Part shown: positions 1-8,959 of the stretch, piece by piece
Position numbering within the stretch: the stretch's first letter is position 1
Layout: every line of letters begins with the position of its first letter
Assembly: GCF_019720915.1 (NCBI RefSeq)
Contig: NZ_JAHKSI010000001.1
Coordinates: forward strand, 2,232,001-2,296,000
Direction of reading: 5' to 3'
DNA: 64,000 nucleotides
Source: Alkalihalobacillus sp. TS-13
Lineage (GTDB): Bacteria > Bacillota > Bacilli > Bacillales > Fictibacillaceae
Position numbers and translations under genes: made by a program
Notes under the pieces: model-generated
Seen by the model: only the letters and a program-made list of their open reading frames with translations
Database searches by the model: none
Told to the model about the DNA's origin: nothing

Positions 1-31
1 AATCAATCATATAGTCACACCCCTCTGATCA

Positions 32-1045
32 TTAAGAAGCTTTGATTCTTTCGTACGTTTCACGATCACAGATGACGAACAACCTTGCATGTGCAGGAAT
101 AGCTTCATGCCTCCTGCGATTGATATCCATCTTTTCCCCATCTGCGATTAAGGTTGCTCCCTCTTTGATCAATTCGTCAAAAGCATCCTGATAGATTTCC
201 CAGTGCGGCTTTCGATTGATTTCATAAAGGTTATCCCCGATACCACGGCTCATCAGCTGGCTGTATATTTTTGAAATTCCGTTTGAAATCGCTGAACGGA
301 CAGCCAACCGTGAAATCGTCTCGTTGGATAGGATGAACTCGTCTACTTTTACATGGCGGAAGTTTTTGATATGGCTCTCATTCAAGATTTCAACGGTGCT
401 ATGGATATCTGGAGAAAGGCTTTCAATCGTCGTAACAATCAATAATGTCTTTCCGTCCGTAAGCAGAGGATCTTTGATTGTATCATCGGCAAAGAGCAAT
501 ACTGACTTTGCTCCTGGTAGATTCGCCTGAAGGAGTACCTCTTCATGTGCCGCGTCCCCCTGGATGTAATGAACATTTTCATGCAGATAAGGTGACTTCG
601 GTAATTGATCGATGATGACCACCTCATCGATTTCTTCTGATTGTAAAATTTCTTCTATCGCGAATCGCGCTTTTTGCGACCACCCAATGATGACAATATG
701 TCCTTCGTATTTATAGTCCAACAACCCTTCCTCCTTCCTGCGCCTGATCATTCCAAAACCATCCACTACTTTTCCGATGACAACTCCAATCAACCCAATA
801 CCGATTATGTATAAAAAAACAGCATAGATACGACCTCCGACAGAACTTGGGTAGAAATCCCCATAGCCGACAGTCGTTACTGTTGTCATTACCCACCAAA
901 AGGCATCGAATGGGTTGGAAAATGTCTCTGGCTCGATCAAGCCCATGATCCACGTACTTCCAATAATTAATATCAGGCTTGATAAAAAAATGAAAAAAGT
1001 ATTCAATTTTATGACACTTACCCAAAAACGTTTTAATAGTAACAC
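32..1045 (-). CDS. Potassium channel with RCK/TrkA-N domain (YugO-like)
   Basis: This is a two-helix potassium channel fused to a cytosolic NAD-binding RCK domain, acting in the membrane in K+ homeostasis. Two hydrophobic helices (about residues 10-35 and 70-95) flank a pore loop with the selectivity motif TTVTTVGYGDFYP. A Rossmann segment (GHIVIIGWSQKARFAIEE) begins near residue 115. I chose a GTG start because AAGGAGG lies six bases before it; the longer open frame upstream overlaps that Shine-Dalgarno sequence. The 337 residues match the YugO family. The gene diverges from the small genes to its right. YugO orthology is inferred from architecture. Confidence 0.9.
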   Translation of the reverse strand: MLLLKRFWVSVIKLNTFFIFLSSLILIIGSTWIMGLIEPETFSNPFDAFWWVMTTVTTVGYGDFYPSSVGGRIYAVFLYIIGIGLIGVVIGKVVDGFGMIRRRKEEGLLDYKYEGHIVIIGWSQKARFAIEEILQSEEIDEVVIIDQLPKSPYLHENVHYIQGDAAHEEVLLQANLPGAKSVLLFADDTIKDPLLTDGKTLLIVTTIESLSPDIHSTVEILNESHIKNFRHVKVDEFILSNETISRLAVRSAISNGISKIYSQLMSRGIGDNLYEINRKPHWEIYQDAFDELIKEGATLIADGEKMDINRRRHEAIPAHARLFVICDRETYERIKAS

Positions 1046-1094
1046 AGCTTTCCTCCTTCCTTTACGACAATAACACAAATTATGGATACATACT

Positions 1095-1123
1095 TTGAAT
1101 TATTCACAGAATTATTATACAAT
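1095..1123 (+). promoter_or_regulatory. Sigma-A type promoter
   Basis: TTGAAT and TACAAT are separated by 17 bases and lie just upstream of an AGGAGGTG sequence. The promoter probably serves the small ORF that follows and perhaps ytzE. Confidence 0.5.
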
Positions 1124-1154
1124 ATTTCTAACTAGGAGGTGGGGGATCGTTATT

Positions 1155-1289
1155 ATGCGAAATCCACTTAAAAATGAGAAGTACAGTGGATTATTGCGGA
1201 AATCTGACTTGGAAGGGCAGTCAGTCACATCTCTTTTTCATCAGTTTCCTATGACAAGCGCTTTTTGGCCAGTGTATCTGCAATTATAA
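1155..1289 (+). CDS. Possible small protein, 44 aa, unknown
   Basis: A 44-codon frame starts with MRNPLKNEKYSG and ends 99 bases before ytzE. It has a plausible promoter and an AGGAGGTGGGGG tract upstream, although the distance to the ATG (about 14 bases) is long. I recognise no family, and no membrane segment or cysteine motif is visible. The promoter and ribosome-binding tract are the only support, so it could equally be untranslated leader for ytzE. Confidence 0.35.
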   Translation: MRNPLKNEKYSGLLRKSDLEGQSVTSLFHQFPMTSAFWPVYLQL

Positions 1290-1388
1290 TTTTTTGAATA
1301 TTTAAACAAAACATTAATATTATATTAACACTCAGTGGGTACACTGAAGTTGTAAGGTAGCAGTGCAAAAAAGGTAAGGAGTGGTTGT

Positions 1389-1607
1389 TTGAGTCCTTCG
1401 ACTGAACGTATGTTGAACCGTGTTAAAGCGATCTATATGTTTATCAATGAAAGTGGTACGGTCACAACACAACAGCTTGTCGACGAATTCGGTACGACAC
1501 AAAGAACGATTCAGCGAGATTTAAACGTACTAACGTACAATAACTTGGTGTCAAGTCCAACAAGGGGAAAATGGCAAACAACATCTAAAAAAGTGAAATT
1601 AGCCTAA
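1389..1607 (+). CDS. ytzE: DeoR-type helix-turn-helix protein (YtzE-like)
   Basis: This 72-residue protein consists almost entirely of a DeoR-family winged helix: an AIYMFINESGTVTTQQLVDEF segment, then the recognition stretch GTTQRTIQRDLNVL. The sugar-binding domain of full DeoR regulators is absent, as in the short B. subtilis YtzE. It starts at TTG, with a TAAGGAG ribosome-binding site upstream, and a strong terminator follows. It is likely a small DNA-binding protein with unknown targets. Confidence 0.8.
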   Translation: MSPSTERMLNRVKAIYMFINESGTVTTQQLVDEFGTTQRTIQRDLNVLTYNNLVSSPTRGKWQTTSKKVKLA

Positions 1608-1641
1608 ATGAATGAATTTGGCAAAGCCATATAAGTGTAAA

Positions 1642-1693
1642 GAAACTGGCACCAACCTCGATGAACCCATTGAGATTGGAGCCAGTTTTTTTG
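1642..1693 (+). terminator. Rho-independent terminator after ytzE
   Basis: AAACTGGC-ACCAACCTC pairs with GAGATTGGAGCCAGT and is followed by a run of seven T. Confidence 0.75.
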
Positions 1694-2215
1694 ATTGGGT
1701 GTTCACTAAAAGTTTGTTGCTAATGGAATGTTGTAAAGAAAGATGCTGAAAACCTATTGGCAACTGAAATATACGAGACTCCTTCGGGACCAGCAAGCCA
1801 GGCGAGACCCCGCCTTTTTAAAAAGGATCTTCGACTATAATAATGAACTTCGACTAAATACCACCACGTCCTGTGGTGAACGTCGAAGTCAGCAGAAGGA
1901 AAGCTTCTTAGAATTCTCATCGCAGACACGAAATCATTTTTGTGTTGACATCCTGCGCAAGTGAGCTGAGGAGGCTTGCGTAAGTAAGTAAATGGATCAC
2001 TTCAAACTTCCTGCGGCGGTCGACACATTGATTGACATCCTTATGAGTGAGCCCACGCAGAACCAAGTCTTTGTTTGGTTCGAGCCTCCTCGTCCGTTTT
2101 CCAGTGACCTACGTGCCTAACCGGGTCGCTTCCGCTTTTCTCTAGCGCGTGGAAAGCGAGTATTTTCCAAAAACAACAATCCATACGAAAACAGCCTTTT
2201 GATTTATCCAGCGTT
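1694..2215 (-). repeat. Mosaic intergenic element, full-length copy
   Basis: This is a gene-free stretch of about 520 bp. Its ends (CTAAAAGTTTGTTGCTAATGG and, inverted, CGTATGGATTGTTGTTTTTGG) form an imperfect terminal inverted repeat. The interior shares blocks with copies near 9.4, 11.2, 21.4, 32.4, 38.3, 53.1, 57.3 and 59.1 kb, for example CCGGGTCGCTTCCGCTTTT, GACCTACGTGCC and GGTGAACGTCGAAG. Small open frames in it are not conserved between copies. It looks like a non-coding MITE-like element. Confidence 0.7.
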
Positions 2216-2224
2216 CACCGCTTG

Positions 2225-2863
2225 CTACCTTGGATAAATTTCATTCATACTCTCAACCAGATGATCTTTAAAGTGATTTGGCACGATGATGTGCTCTGGA
2301 CCCAAGTCCATTGTTTCCTCGAGTCGCATGAACCGGTTCTCCTCGGATACAAGCTTCGCCCAGAATCCTTCTGCAAGCGCTAGTCCTACGACCCTTCTTT
2401 GATCCCAGTCAATGACGATATCGATTACTTTTCCTAACGTCTCATCACTATCTGTTTTGACTTTTTTGCCCACGATTGACGAAGTTGCAATCGATTCGAC
2501 TGGATCATGAAGCTGTTGCTCAACTCCTGTTACACTAACATAATGCTCTGTCAGCTCCGTGACATCTTTGAAAGAGATATAACGTGTTTCTTTGTGGTAA
2601 CTTTTTGAAAAGGTATCTTCTGCTGTTACTGGCGGTGTATTTGTTGCAGCCTGACCTCCAGCACTATTGACCACATTGTCCATGGATGACTCGATACGGT
2701 TCGGCTCATCAAACTTTTCCGGATTCTTTTCTACAAAAAGAAGATAATCTAAATCATACGTTTTCTTATTTAGAAGCAAATCCTCTACTTTTCTTTTCGA
2801 TGATTCTTCATTTTCGTTCGTTACGATTTTCTGATTGAGGATATCTTTACCGAATATCAGCAT
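2225..2863 (-). CDS. PRC-barrel domain protein
   Basis: A PRC-barrel lies at about residues 128-170 (SIVGKKVKTDSDETLGKVID), a fold found in ribosome-maturation, photosynthesis and stress proteins. A second, degenerate PRC-like segment may sit at the N-terminus (MLIFGKDILNQKIV). The middle is polar and low in complexity, and there is no signal peptide or membrane segment. A GGAG ribosome-binding site precedes the ATG. The specific role is unknown. It stands alone between a repeat element and the rRNA pseudouridine synthase gene. Confidence 0.75.
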   Translation of the reverse strand: MLIFGKDILNQKIVTNENEESSKRKVEDLLLNKKTYDLDYLLFVEKNPEKFDEPNRIESSMDNVVNSAGGQAATNTPPVTAEDTFSKSYHKETRYISFKDVTELTEHYVSVTGVEQQLHDPVESIATSSIVGKKVKTDSDETLGKVIDIVIDWDQRRVVGLALAEGFWAKLVSEENRFMRLEETMDLGPEHIIVPNHFKDHLVESMNEIYPR

Positions 2864-2927
2864 ATTAGATTCTCCTTTTTTTCAAGTATGTTTAGATTAT
2901 TACCCTTCTAGAGCGGGTATAAAACTC

Positions 2928-3650
2928 TCAGGGACGTGGAGAATCGTTTTCTAACAGCTTGATTTCATCTGTTGTTAGCAGTCGGTATTGCCCCGACGAA
3001 AGAGACGGGTCCAGTTTCAATGATCCCATTTGCAGTCTTTTCAAATAAGTGACCTTTTTACCAACTGCTTCAAACATTCGCTTCACTTGATGAAATTTGC
3101 CTTCCGTAATTGTCAACTCGATTTCAGACTGTGTGTCACTTATAAGGATTTTCAGCTCAGCTGGCTTTGTTACATATCCATCATCGAGCTCAACACCCTT
3201 CTTAAAAAGGGAACGATCGTCTTCACTTACAGTGCCATCGATTTTTGCATAGTATGTTTTCGGTACATGTTTTTTGGGAGCTAGCAACCGATGGGAAAGC
3301 TGGCCATCGTTCGTTAATATCAATAAACCTTCTGTATCTTTATCGAGACGGCCCACTGGAAATGGTTGATGTAAAGCCACTTCTTCCCCTAAGAGATCCA
3401 CGACCGTCTTATGATGATTGTCTTCTGTAGCAGATATGACACCATTCGGTTTATTCATCATTACATATATGTGTTTTACATAATGCACAATTTCCTCACC
3501 GACTGAGATCGTATCCGTTTCAGGTTCAACGTGAGATTTTCCATCCTTCAAGATTTCACCGTTCACTTTTACCAGACCGTTTTTGAGCAGTTTCTTAACT
3601 TCTTTGCGACTTCCGTAGTTCATATTTGCTAATAACTTGTCGATCCTCAC
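2928..3650 (-). CDS. 16S rRNA pseudouridine synthase, RsuA family
   Basis: RsuA/RluB-family enzymes isomerise a uridine in rRNA to pseudouridine. An N-terminal S4 RNA-binding domain (RIDKLLANMNYGSRKEV) is followed by the catalytic domain with its aspartate in GRLDKDTEGLLILTNDG. The 240-residue length is normal. I chose GTG because GGGAGGT lies six bases before it; an upstream in-frame TTG overlaps that site. This matches B. subtilis YtzG, which also neighbours ytgP, but the target position in 16S rRNA cannot be read from the sequence. Confidence 0.88.
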   Translation of the reverse strand: MRIDKLLANMNYGSRKEVKKLLKNGLVKVNGEILKDGKSHVEPETDTISVGEEIVHYVKHIYVMMNKPNGVISATEDNHHKTVVDLLGEEVALHQPFPVGRLDKDTEGLLILTNDGQLSHRLLAPKKHVPKTYYAKIDGTVSEDDRSLFKKGVELDDGYVTKPAELKILISDTQSEIELTITEGKFHQVKRMFEAVGKKVTYLKRLQMGSLKLDPSLSSGQYRLLTTDEIKLLENDSPRP

Positions 3651-3741
3651 GCAAAAACCTCCCAACAAATGTAAAAATGTAGCTTATTTTTTCCATTTAA
3701 GTGTATAATAAAATAAAAATAGTCCAAAAGGAGGGGTACCA

Positions 3742-4176
3742 TTGAAACAATCAATCGGCTTACTTGCTACTGGCAGAAAAAAATTGGACCATCCTGCACC
3801 TGTGCTTGAATTTTATACAAGCCCATTGTTCCAAAAATCAGTGCAATATGCAAAAGGACATTATGATCGTTTCTATTTTTATAATGCAAAAGACGGACTA
3901 CTTTTACCTGATCAGACATTGGAGCCCTATGATCTGTCTATCAAGACATTTTCTATCATGGAAAAGAAGGTGTGGGCTAGAAATGTAATCGATACATTTT
4001 TGAAGTATGAATCCCCTGAAGAGGTCATCGTTTATCTCCATGGCGGAAAAGTATATCGTGATCATTTGGAGCCACAACTCGAGCAAAAGGGCTATGCATA
4101 TGAGATACCAATGAAAGGACTTGGCATTGGTCAACAACTGGCCTGGTTTGATAAACAATTGAGCAACTCGGAATAA
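3742..4176 (+). CDS. DUF6884-like protein
   Basis: This is a 144-residue soluble protein with the pattern of the DUF6884 family: LLATGRKKLDHPAPVLEFYTSPLF at the N-terminus, then YDRFYFYNAKDGLLLPDQTLEPYD. It starts at TTG with GGAGGGG upstream. No catalytic function is established to my knowledge. It is transcribed away from the RsuA-like gene and converges on ytgP, with a shared hairpin between them. The family call is from memory of its motifs. Confidence 0.65.
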   Translation: MKQSIGLLATGRKKLDHPAPVLEFYTSPLFQKSVQYAKGHYDRFYFYNAKDGLLLPDQTLEPYDLSIKTFSIMEKKVWARNVIDTFLKYESPEEVIVYLHGGKVYRDHLEPQLEQKGYAYEIPMKGLGIGQQLAWFDKQLSNSE

Positions 4177-4201
4177 TAATGTAATTTTTATTCCAGAAGA
4201 A

Positions 4202-4223
4202 AAGGCCTTTCGGAAAAGGCCTT
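4202..4223. terminator. Bidirectional terminator
   Basis: AAGGCCTTT and AAAAGGCCTT form a stem with a three-base loop between the convergent DUF6884 gene and ytgP, overlapping the ytgP stop codon. Confidence 0.65.
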
Positions 4224-5865
4224 AATTTGAACGTGCTTTTTTACGTTTGAAGATCCGTTCGATTCGGTCACCGAAAATGTGTTGTAGGAGCCCCGAGAAG
4301 TGACTCATATAGAGGTAGACCCCTGCTCCTGTCAGTACACTTACCAGCAGAACGGATAAGGAAGTAAAGGTATGGCTATAATCAGTCCCTACGATTGATT
4401 CAACTCCCCATTTGGCAAGAATGACCGCAATCATCATCAATCCGATGAACATCCCAATCAAAATAATACGTTTGAATACCGGTCTGAATTGATATTTAGC
4501 ATATTTTTTGATGATCAAGACATTGATCACAATTGATAGAATATAGCCTAAATTGGTACCGATGATCGCACCTGCTATACCTATATTCGCAATCAAGATA
4601 TAGTTCAGGCTCAATTTCACGAAAATCCCCATCATCAGACTATATACAGCAAATTTTTGTTTATTGATTCCCTGGAGGATTGCTGCAGTCACTGTGAATA
4701 ATGCAAAAAGAATGGCTGTCGGCGCGTACCATGAAAGAACCTCTCCACCGATTTCTATGTTTTTTGAAAACAGCAACGAGTATGCAGGTAATCCTAGCAA
4801 TGCAAGCCCCACTCCAGCTGGCACTGTCAAGAACAGGACAATTTCGAAAATTTTTGTAATCTGACTTTGCAGAACTGAAAAGTCTTTCTTTGTGTAAAGC
4901 GTTGTTATCAAAGGGATGACGGTCAATGCAAGTCCCGTCGCTAATGAAACCGGAATCATGATCAACTTCTGAGAATAAGCCTGCAGAACAGCATAGTAGG
5001 ATTCAGCTCTCGCTAGATCATAGCCGAATCCGCTTCGAAGCGCATTCGTAATCGTAAATTGATCGATGACCTGATAGATTGGAATCGCTAATCCAACCGC
5101 TACGAAGGGAATCGCATATTGAATCAGTTCCTTATACATCTTCGGTAGTGAAACCTTGTGATCGATGCTACCTTTCATCAGTTTATCCAAATGCGGTTTC
5201 CGCTTTTTCCAATACCAGAGCAGAATGATCAATGAGGCTAAAGCACCGACAAACGCTGCAAACGTTGCGAAGCCGACTGCTGTACTGATTTCACCATTGA
5301 ATACAACTATGACTAAAAACGCACTGACCAGGATGAAGCCGACGCGGACGATCTGCTCAATCACCTGTGACAATCCTGTAGGTCCCATCGATTGGAATCC
5401 CTGGAAGTAACCTCTGATCAAGCTCATGATCGGGACGATGATGAGGGCTGTAGAGACTAGACGGATCACCATCGTGACATCTTCAAACGAGTTCCCATCG
5501 GTTCCTTCTTTGCTACTGATCAATATGGTCGCAATCCATTCGGCTAAAGAGAATAAAAGGAGAAACGCGAAGAAACCACTGATTGTCATCACAATCAGCC
5601 CTGACTTCAAAAGCCGTCTTCCGGTCACATAATCCCCTAACGCATTATATTTTGAAACGAACTTCGAGACCGCTAATGGTAGTCCCAGAGTGGAAATACT
5701 TAAGAAAACCGTATAAGGGGTGTACGCATAACTATAAAGTGCCCCACCGGAAACCTCATCCGTCTCCACTAACCATTCGAACGGGATGACAAAAATCAAC
5801 CCTAGAAATTTCGAAAAGAAAGTAGCCGCTGTTAAAATCAACGTGCCACGTATCAACTTTGACAT
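4222..5865 (-). CDS. ytgP: Lipid II flippase-like MOP-superfamily protein YtgP
   Basis: This 547-residue polytopic membrane protein has about 14 hydrophobic segments and the conserved start SKLIRGTLILTAATFFSK. It belongs to the polysaccharide transporter branch of the MOP exporter superfamily, which includes B. subtilis YtgP, a MurJ-type flippase able to move lipid II across the membrane for peptidoglycan synthesis. I chose the ATG of MSKLIRGT: GGGAG lies 12 bases upstream, whereas the upstream TTG abuts that site. It is probably monocistronic. Confidence 0.88.
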   Translation of the reverse strand: MSKLIRGTLILTAATFFSKFLGLIFVIPFEWLVETDEVSGGALYSYAYTPYTVFLSISTLGLPLAVSKFVSKYNALGDYVTGRRLLKSGLIVMTISGFFAFLLLFSLAEWIATILISSKEGTDGNSFEDVTMVIRLVSTALIIVPIMSLIRGYFQGFQSMGPTGLSQVIEQIVRVGFILVSAFLVIVVFNGEISTAVGFATFAAFVGALASLIILLWYWKKRKPHLDKLMKGSIDHKVSLPKMYKELIQYAIPFVAVGLAIPIYQVIDQFTITNALRSGFGYDLARAESYYAVLQAYSQKLIMIPVSLATGLALTVIPLITTLYTKKDFSVLQSQITKIFEIVLFLTVPAGVGLALLGLPAYSLLFSKNIEIGGEVLSWYAPTAILFALFTVTAAILQGINKQKFAVYSLMMGIFVKLSLNYILIANIGIAGAIIGTNLGYILSIVINVLIIKKYAKYQFRPVFKRIILIGMFIGLMMIAVILAKWGVESIVGTDYSHTFTSLSVLLVSVLTGAGVYLYMSHFSGLLQHIFGDRIERIFKRKKARSN

Positions 5866-5946
5866 ATAACGTTCCAACTCCCAATGCCATTTCGTATAAT
5901 CCTATGTATTTTACCATAGTATGATAGCTTTCGCTAAAGCTTTTCT

Positions 5947-6327
5947 TTAAGGTGTCGGTCTTGGAGTGAACTCTATGTTCGGCAGCCATAATAATGGTGT
6001 ATCGTCGTCAATCTCCTCGAGCATCGTCGAGGTGAGAGCGATATGAAAAAGAGCTTGAGCCTCTTGCTCCAGGAGCAGCTTACCGGCATGATCATTTTTG
6101 AAAAGCAGTGCACGCTCTTCTCCGCTGTTAAGTTTGAAACAAAAAACATGGCCCTTCATCTCCTCGTCATATAACCATACATAAGAATACCCTCTATTGT
6201 CGATCTGAACGAGTTGATCAAATTTTGGAAACGATAGTAATAATACAGGAGTTCCTTTAAAAGTAGACCATCCGCCATCTTCTGGCATATAAGCTTCTGT
6301 CATAGATGGGGTGTATTGATTGTCCAT
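5947..6327 (-). CDS. Hypothetical protein, 126 aa
   Basis: This soluble protein starts MDNQYTPSMTEAYMPEDGG and is rich in aromatic and acidic residues, with the C-terminal end LLWLPNIEFTPRPTP. I do not recognise the family. An AAGGAGG sequence sits 12 bases before this ATG; the longer frame runs through it and would lack a ribosome-binding site. The gene diverges from the flavoprotein gene. No signal peptide or membrane helix is present. Confidence 0.6.
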   Translation of the reverse strand: MDNQYTPSMTEAYMPEDGGWSTFKGTPVLLLSFPKFDQLVQIDNRGYSYVWLYDEEMKGHVFCFKLNSGEERALLFKNDHAGKLLLEQEAQALFHIALTSTMLEEIDDDTPLLWLPNIEFTPRPTP

Positions 6328-6426
6328 AGATCGAACAAGCCTCCTTGCTCCAATTTCTATAACATTTGGAACACGTACTATAAACATGGTATCTTACAGA
6401 TTAGATAAATAAAAGTAGGTGTACTT

Positions 6427-7683
6427 ATGAAATACGATGTCATTATCATAGGCGGCGGTCCTTCGGGTTTGATGGCAGCTGTTGCAGGTGCTTCAAACGG
6501 TGCCTCCGTCTTATTGGTCGATAAAGGAGATAAACTTGGCAGAAAGCTTGCCATTTCTGGCGGCGGCCGGTGTAATGTCACAAACCGGCTTCCGATTGAA
6601 GAAATCATCAAACACGTGCCCGGAAACGGTAAATTCCTCTACAGTGCCTTCAACATCTTCAACAATGAAGACATCATCGCCTTTTTCGAAGGGCTTGGAA
6701 TCCGTTTGAAGGAAGAAGACCACAGGCGTATGTTCCCCGTGAATGACAAGGCGCAGTCTGTAGTTGATGCCATGCTAAAGAAAATCAAAGAGCTGGGTGT
6801 TGACATCCGTACAAAAACCGAAGTCAGCAAAGTAATCTATGAAGATAAGAAAGCAAAAGGAATTCATTTGAAGAATGGCGAAAAAATATATTCCAGAGCA
6901 GTGATCATCGCAGTTGGAGGTAAGTCTGTACCGCATACAGGTTCCACCGGGGATGGTTATGCATGGGCAAAAGATGCCGGCCATACGATTACTGATCTTT
7001 ATCCAACTGAAGTTCCGCTTACTTCGGACGAAAGATTCATTAAAGAAAAGACCCTTCAGGGATTGTCCCTTCGTGATGTCGCCTTAAGTGTCCTGAAACC
7101 GAATGGCAAACCGATCATCACCCATCGGATGGACATGATCTTCACTCATCTCGGAATTTCCGGTCCCGCAGTACTCCGCTGTAGTCAATTCGTCGTCAAA
7201 GCATTGAAAAAGAGTAAAGATGGGTACGTCCCGATGAAGATTGATCTCCTTCCGGACAAAAACGCAGAAGAAATTTTCCAGGAATTAACGGCTATGTTGA
7301 AGGATGAACCAAAAAAGGCGATCAAGAACGTTTTGAAAGGATGGATTCCAGAGAGGTACCTCCACTTTTTGCTTGAGAAAGCGGAAATCAGCCTTGATAC
7401 GGTGTACAGTCAACTCTCACATTCCGCTTTACGCGAGTTCGCCAATCTTCTAAAGGGATTCACTTTCAAAGTGAATGGATCTTTACCGATTGAAAAAGCT
7501 TTCGTAACAGGAGGAGGGGTTTCGACAAAGGAAGTAGAACCACAGACGATGCGGTCAAAATTCGTTTCGAACTTGTATTTTTGCGGTGAAATCCTGGACA
7601 TCCACGGCTATACAGGAGGTTACAACATTACGTGCGCATTCGTGACCGGACATCTTGCAGGCACGAATGCAGCAAAAGATTAA
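6427..7683 (+). CDS. ytfP: NAD(P)/FAD-dependent oxidoreductase, HI0933/BaiN family (YtfP-like)
   Basis: This flavoprotein belongs to the HI0933/BaiN family. The FAD-binding Rossmann motif [15 protein letters not shown] lies at the N-terminus, followed by the family motif [10 protein letters not shown] and the C-terminal [16 protein letters not shown] that closes the FAD site. The length (418 residues) is typical. The physiological substrate in bacilli is not established. The acetyltransferase gene starts 19 bases after its stop codon, so the two are probably co-transcribed. Confidence 0.88.
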   Translation: MKYDVIIIGGGPSGLMAAVAGASNGASVLLVDKGDKLGRKLAISGGGRCNVTNRLPIEEIIKHVPGNGKFLYSAFNIFNNEDIIAFFEGLGIRLKEEDHRRMFPVNDKAQSVVDAMLKKIKELGVDIRTKTEVSKVIYEDKKAKGIHLKNGEKIYSRAVIIAVGGKSVPHTGSTGDGYAWAKDAGHTITDLYPTEVPLTSDERFIKEKTLQGLSLRDVALSVLKPNGKPIITHRMDMIFTHLGISGPAVLRCSQFVVKALKKSKDGYVPMKIDLLPDKNAEEIFQELTAMLKDEPKKAIKNVLKGWIPERYLHFLLEKAEISLDTVYSQLSHSALREFANLLKGFTFKVNGSLPIEKAFVTGGGVSTKEVEPQTMRSKFVSNLYFCGEILDIHGYTGGYNITCAFVTGHLAGTNAAKD

Positions 7684-7702
7684 CATAAAGGGAGATTGGG
7701 AA

Positions 7703-8152
7703 ATGGGGTACAAATACAAAGGTGAATACCTTCTTTCAATGGATCAAGAAGAAATGGACCTTCACTACATCCATCACTATCTAAGCGAAGAATCTTATTG
7801 GGCAAAAGGGATTGATCTTAAAACGGTTGAAAAATCGGTTCGGAACTCCCTTTGTTTCGGACTGTTCCGTAATGGTACCCAGGTCGGGTTCGCTAGAGTG
7901 ATCACGGACTATGCGACATTTGGATACTTGGCTGATGTTTTTGTGGATGAACACCATCGAGGACAAGGGCTATCTAAATGGATGATGGATGAAATCATGA
8001 ACCATCCTGATTTACAGAAGTTAAGAAGATTGATGCTGGTTACGAAAGATGCCCATGGACTTTATAAACAATTCGGTTTCGAAGTTTTCAACAACGAAGA
8101 CAATGGTTTGATGGGTATCCGCCGAAAAGCTGAAGAAATGTACAGGGACTGA
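7703..8152 (+). CDS. GNAT-family N-acetyltransferase
   Basis: This 149-residue enzyme has the GNAT fold. The beta4-alpha3 acetyl-CoA pyrophosphate loop is seen as DVFVDEHHRGQGLSKWMMDEIM, and the C-terminal part reads LVTKDAHGLYKQFGFEVF, typical of small acetyltransferases. The substrate is unknown. AAGGGAG lies eight bases upstream of the ATG; an earlier in-frame start overlaps the flavoprotein gene and lacks a site. The gene converges on the Nudix gene with two bases between stop codons. Confidence 0.85.
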   Translation: MGYKYKGEYLLSMDQEEMDLHYIHHYLSEESYWAKGIDLKTVEKSVRNSLCFGLFRNGTQVGFARVITDYATFGYLADVFVDEHHRGQGLSKWMMDEIMNHPDLQKLRRLMLVTKDAHGLYKQFGFEVFNNEDNGLMGIRRKAEEMYRD

Positions 8153-8154
8153 CC

Positions 8155-8631
8155 TTAACGGATCAGGCCCATTTCTTTTACATGCAACAGTCGTCCATCC
8201 CGGTAGATGCAAAGATAATCACAAGCTTCTTTGCCTTGCAGCATATTCGGTAGGAAGTAAGGGATGTTGCTGACTACTCCCTGGTTTTCTTCGTCAAGCA
8301 GCCAGGTCAACTCCTTCCAGTCCAGAATCCCTTCATCCATTTTTACAGGAGTCGGATAGGTATCCTGGTTTGTCATGTTTACGATAAAAACATGCATCCC
8401 GCCGATTTCCTTATCGTCAACTTTCCAACGGACGATCCCCCTATATTGTGGCGAAGAGATACGATAACCTGTTTCCTCTTCCACCTCACGGATGACACTT
8501 AGTTCAGGGGTTTCATCTGGCTCGAGCTTTCCACCGACTCCATTCCACAAGCCTTTGTTCGGCGCTTTGTTGCGATTGAGCATCAAAACTTGAGACCCTT
8601 TTATCAAAAAACATATGCAAAATCGAATCAT
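8155..8631 (-). CDS. Nudix hydrolase (MutT-like)
   Basis: A complete Nudix box is present (GKLEPDETPELSVI followed by REVEEETGY), the Mg-binding helix that hydrolyses nucleoside diphosphate derivatives. The N-terminus (IRFCICFLIKGSQVLMLNRNKAP) resembles 8-oxo-dGTP diphosphatase types. The true substrate cannot be inferred. The start is uncertain: an ATG with a weak AGGTG upstream, or a GTG four codons earlier. Length is about 158 residues. Confidence 0.85.
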   Translation of the reverse strand: MIRFCICFLIKGSQVLMLNRNKAPNKGLWNGVGGKLEPDETPELSVIREVEEETGYRISSPQYRGIVRWKVDDKEIGGMHVFIVNMTNQDTYPTPVKMDEGILDWKELTWLLDEENQGVVSNIPYFLPNMLQGKEACDYLCIYRDGRLLHVKEMGLIR

Positions 8632-8682
8632 GTCTTCACACACCTAAACCGTTTTCCTATTAGTCTATCACTATTCCATCCA

Positions 8683-8874
8683 TCATGCCCGATAAAGGAT
8701 CATGGCGGAAAAGCTGTAAAGAGACTCGAAGTCTTCCGTGTCTTCATCCACAGCCATTGAGACTTCGTACTTGATATCAATGAATTTTGATTCATGCAGC
8801 TGTGTGAGAAATTCATTGATCTCCTCTTCTAGATCCTGCTCATGTTCAGCTTCAAAGAGTTTTACCTGCAACAA
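8683..8874 (-). CDS. Sporulation protein Cse60 family
   Basis: This 63-residue acidic protein has the Cse60 pattern: KLFEAEHEQDLEEEINEFL, then FIDIKYEVSMAVDED and SFSAMILYRA at the end. Cse60 of B. subtilis is a small sigma-E-dependent sporulation protein of unknown mechanism. Translation starts at TTG with a GGGGGTG site upstream. Its presence supports an endospore-forming host. The assignment rests on the characteristic short motif pattern. Confidence 0.72.
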   Translation of the reverse strand: MLQVKLFEAEHEQDLEEEINEFLTQLHESKFIDIKYEVSMAVDEDTEDFESLYSFSAMILYRA

Positions 8875-8959
8875 AAAAACACCCCCTGAATTATACGTTC
8901 ATCACGTAAAATTCACCCGAGGGTGCCTTAAATCCTTTGACGAAAGACTTCTACTTTTG

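Noticed and set aside
1720-1964. Short ORFs inside the mosaic element, also near 21.6 and 57.1 kb
   Set aside because: Similar peptides recur only because the DNA repeats; frames are broken in other copies and ribosome-binding sites are absent.
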